Positions 62,776 to 64,000 of a stretch of DNA of 64,000 nucleotides are shown here, in pieces (positions within the stretch are counted from its first letter, which is position 1; each line of letters starts with the position of its first letter). The stretch covers positions 3,213 to 67,212 of the forward strand of contig JBHJOB010000043.1 in NCBI GenBank assembly GCA_050330195.1, given 5' to 3'. The notes below the pieces were generated by a model. That model did no database searches and was not told the origin of the DNA. It saw nothing but the letters and a program-made list of their open reading frames with translations. The stretch comes from JAHQVI01 sp050330195 (GTDB lineage: Bacteria; Pseudomonadota; Alphaproteobacteria; Rhizobiales; Rhodomicrobiaceae). The translations under genes were made by a program, and so were the position numbers.

Positions 62776-62832
62776 GGGGACCCTTTGAAGCCTTTGAACT
62801 TGCCGCCTGATAATGCGAACGCGCCGATCCGC

Positions 62833-62936
62833 CAGAGCGAGATCCGATAAAATGGACACCATTTTTCGGAAAAATCGAGCTTGAAGCAAACAGATGCAGA
62901 TCAGGATCGTTTCGTTAAGAAATGATCCTGATCCAA
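62833..62936 (+). repeat. Dispersed palindromic element, copy E
   Basis: Full-length copy: AGAGCGAGATCCGATAAAATGG at the left end, a middle portion shared with copies B and C (AAAATCGAGCTTGAAGCAAA), and the inverted repeat AGGATCGTTTC / GAAATGATCCT at the right end. It lies between the MFS and the conserved hypothetical gene, outside both. Confidence 0.85.
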
Positions 62937-63062
62937 GAGGCGCCGGCGGCTGCAGCCGTTCCTCAAGCGCGGCGTTCTAAACCAAACGCTAATATCTTGC
63001 CTGCATAGTCGAGGACTTCAGAGCAATGCAATCCCGACAACGACATCGAGCGCAACTGGACG

Positions 63063-63803
63063 ATGCCGGCATCCACGACACATATCACATCGCTGACGGC
63101 AGACTACGACGCCATTGAACGCGCAATCCGCGAGACCAGCCGGGGCCGATGGTTCCTGTCGTGCTATCTGGAGCGCAACCGCTCGGCCGAAACGAAAATG
63201 CTGCTGTCCGCGATCAGCAAGCTCGAGACGGCGATGCGCGACAATGGTCAGATCGTCGAGGATTCCGGCGCTTTCGAGACGCTACTCACGCTGCGCCAGG
63301 CCTTTGACGAAGCGCGCGACGATATGGCCCAGTTGCCGCGAGCCGTGCAGGAGACGGCCGAATTGCCGCTGCAGCGGTTCGATTTCCGGGCAACGCCATC
63401 GGGAATAGCCGAAGAGGTCCAGGCGATCCGTGACGCCGCCGCGAGCATCCACAGCGCCGCCTATGCCCTTCAGGCCGCCGGAGTGTTTCAGGGGGTCGCG
63501 CGCCAGATCGCCGAACGGGCGGACGCCATCGAACATGCCTGCGCGAAACAGGATGCGGCCGTTGCGCGGGCAAAACGGATGGCCGCGCTGCTTAGCGAGA
63601 TCGAAGCAGAACTGATAAGCAGCTTCGACGATTCCAGCTTCGCCTATGAATTCTATAACGCGCAGGACGACGTCCGCCGCCTGCCCTATCGCATGGCCGA
63701 CGAGCGCACCATTCCCAATCTGGTCGTCGAGGAAATCTCCGCCGCGCTGGCCGAACAGACCGATCCTGCCGACGAAGACGACGGCTACGGCCCGGCAAGA
63801 TAG
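63063..63803 (+). CDS. Conserved hypothetical protein of Hyphomicrobiales type
   Basis: 246 residues, mostly alpha-helical, no signal peptide or membrane segment. The N-terminal ERAIRETSRGRWFLSCYLER is a well-conserved segment I associate with rhizobial hypothetical proteins that also contain a long helical bundle and an acidic tail (DPADEDDGYG). It resembles a chemotaxis-associated or phasin-like helical protein only in general character; no function is assigned. The ATG at 63063 has no clear ribosome site. Confidence 0.75.
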   Translation: MPASTTHITSLTADYDAIERAIRETSRGRWFLSCYLERNRSAETKMLLSAISKLETAMRDNGQIVEDSGAFETLLTLRQAFDEARDDMAQLPRAVQETAELPLQRFDFRATPSGIAEEVQAIRDAAASIHSAAYALQAAGVFQGVARQIAERADAIEHACAKQDAAVARAKRMAALLSEIEAELISSFDDSSFAYEFYNAQDDVRRLPYRMADERTIPNLVVEEISAALAEQTDPADEDDGYGPAR

Positions 63804-63950
63804 ATCGGTCTCCGAGGCGTCATCCCAGTGAAAACGGGCATTCGGCAAAGTCGCTATTCGCGCCATGGATTCCCTCCTTCTCGCAGGGCTGTCCGGGGAA
63901 TGAGTCAGTGTGTGGCGGCGCATGCCCGGCAATTCCGGCGCGAACCGGTT

Positions 63951-63977
63951 ATTTTCTGATTGTGAGACTCAGAAAAT
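63951..63977 (+). promoter_or_regulatory. Perfect 9-base inverted repeat before the last start codon
   Basis: ATTTTCTGA (63951-63959) and TCAGAAAAT (63969-63977) are perfect reverse complements, loop of nine. It ends one base before a GGAG ribosome site, so it could be an operator or a translational control hairpin for the next gene. Confidence 0.5.
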
Positions 63978-63987
63978 GGAGCCGGAC

Positions 63988-64000
63988 ATGCGTTATCGGG
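63988..64000 (+). CDS. Possible start of a further gene (cut by window edge)
   Basis: An ATG at 63988 is placed six bases after GGAG and the frame is open to the window end. Only four codons are visible (MRYR), so nothing can be said about the product. An ATG at 63975 in another frame is the alternative. Confidence 0.3.

Overview
The window looks like chromosomal DNA of an alphaproteobacterium, most likely Hyphomicrobiales (Rhizobiales). The evidence is a two-piece (circularly permuted) tmRNA gene with the tag ANDNYAEARLAA next to an alpha-type sspB, a 1,600-residue NAD-dependent glutamate dehydrogenase, NasS/NasT control of nitrate assimilation, an HWE-type histidine kinase and high GC. No phage, IS transposase, rRNA, ordinary tRNA or CRISPR array was seen.

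Layout. 1-3336: an ECF sigma/anti-sigma pair in an apparent operon with a Bax-inhibitor-1 membrane protein and a DUF2076 protein, plus an EF-hand lipoprotein. 3601-15977: a complete nitrate assimilation locus, nasT-nasS, then nrtA-nrtB-(fused double ABC ATPase)-nirB-nirD-nasA. The leader before nrtA carries a sigma-54 promoter, two ANTAR-target hairpins with hexanucleotide A1/G4 loops and an intrinsic terminator, so NasT should act there as an antiterminator. 16113-18368: soxR and, divergently, a flavin reductase plus an arylamine N-acetyltransferase fused to a receiver-like domain, with a textbook SoxR operator between them.

21732-30193 is the most remarkable part: a single-strand biosynthetic cluster (sbnA-like, sbnB-like, amidinotransferase, Pls/PosA-family membrane peptide synthetase, 4'-phosphopantetheinyl transferase). 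SbnA/SbnB make L-2,3-diaminopropionate (Dap). A Pls-type synthetase would polymerise an amino acid by the side-chain or alpha amine, and the amidinotransferase could convert an amine to a guanidine. I predict poly-Dap or a guanidinylated Dap peptide, an apparently unreported variant of the cationic homopolypeptide pathway. An AT-rich gap of about 900 bases, a tricorn-type S41 peptidase and SxxK serine hydrolases flank it.

33849-44404: amino-acid permease, exported methyltransferase-like protein, a two-kinase signalling operon whose first gene carries six 92-residue HAMP repeats, and a universal stress protein. 44724-49204: secreted animal-type haem peroxidase, then an acetamidase/VOC/RlaP-type nucleotidyltransferase run. 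49320-50435: sspB and ssrA side by side. 50467-63803: Atg22-like MFS transporter, giant glutamate dehydrogenase, CDGSH protein, an Mla-type lipid transport operon, a second MFS transporter and a conserved hypothetical protein.

A dispersed palindromic element (five copies) recurs between genes. In three cases its terminal TAG is the stop codon of the neighbouring gene. Two long paired palindromes sit inside the nitrate operon and a third type is inserted in frame in the linker of the double ABC ATPase.
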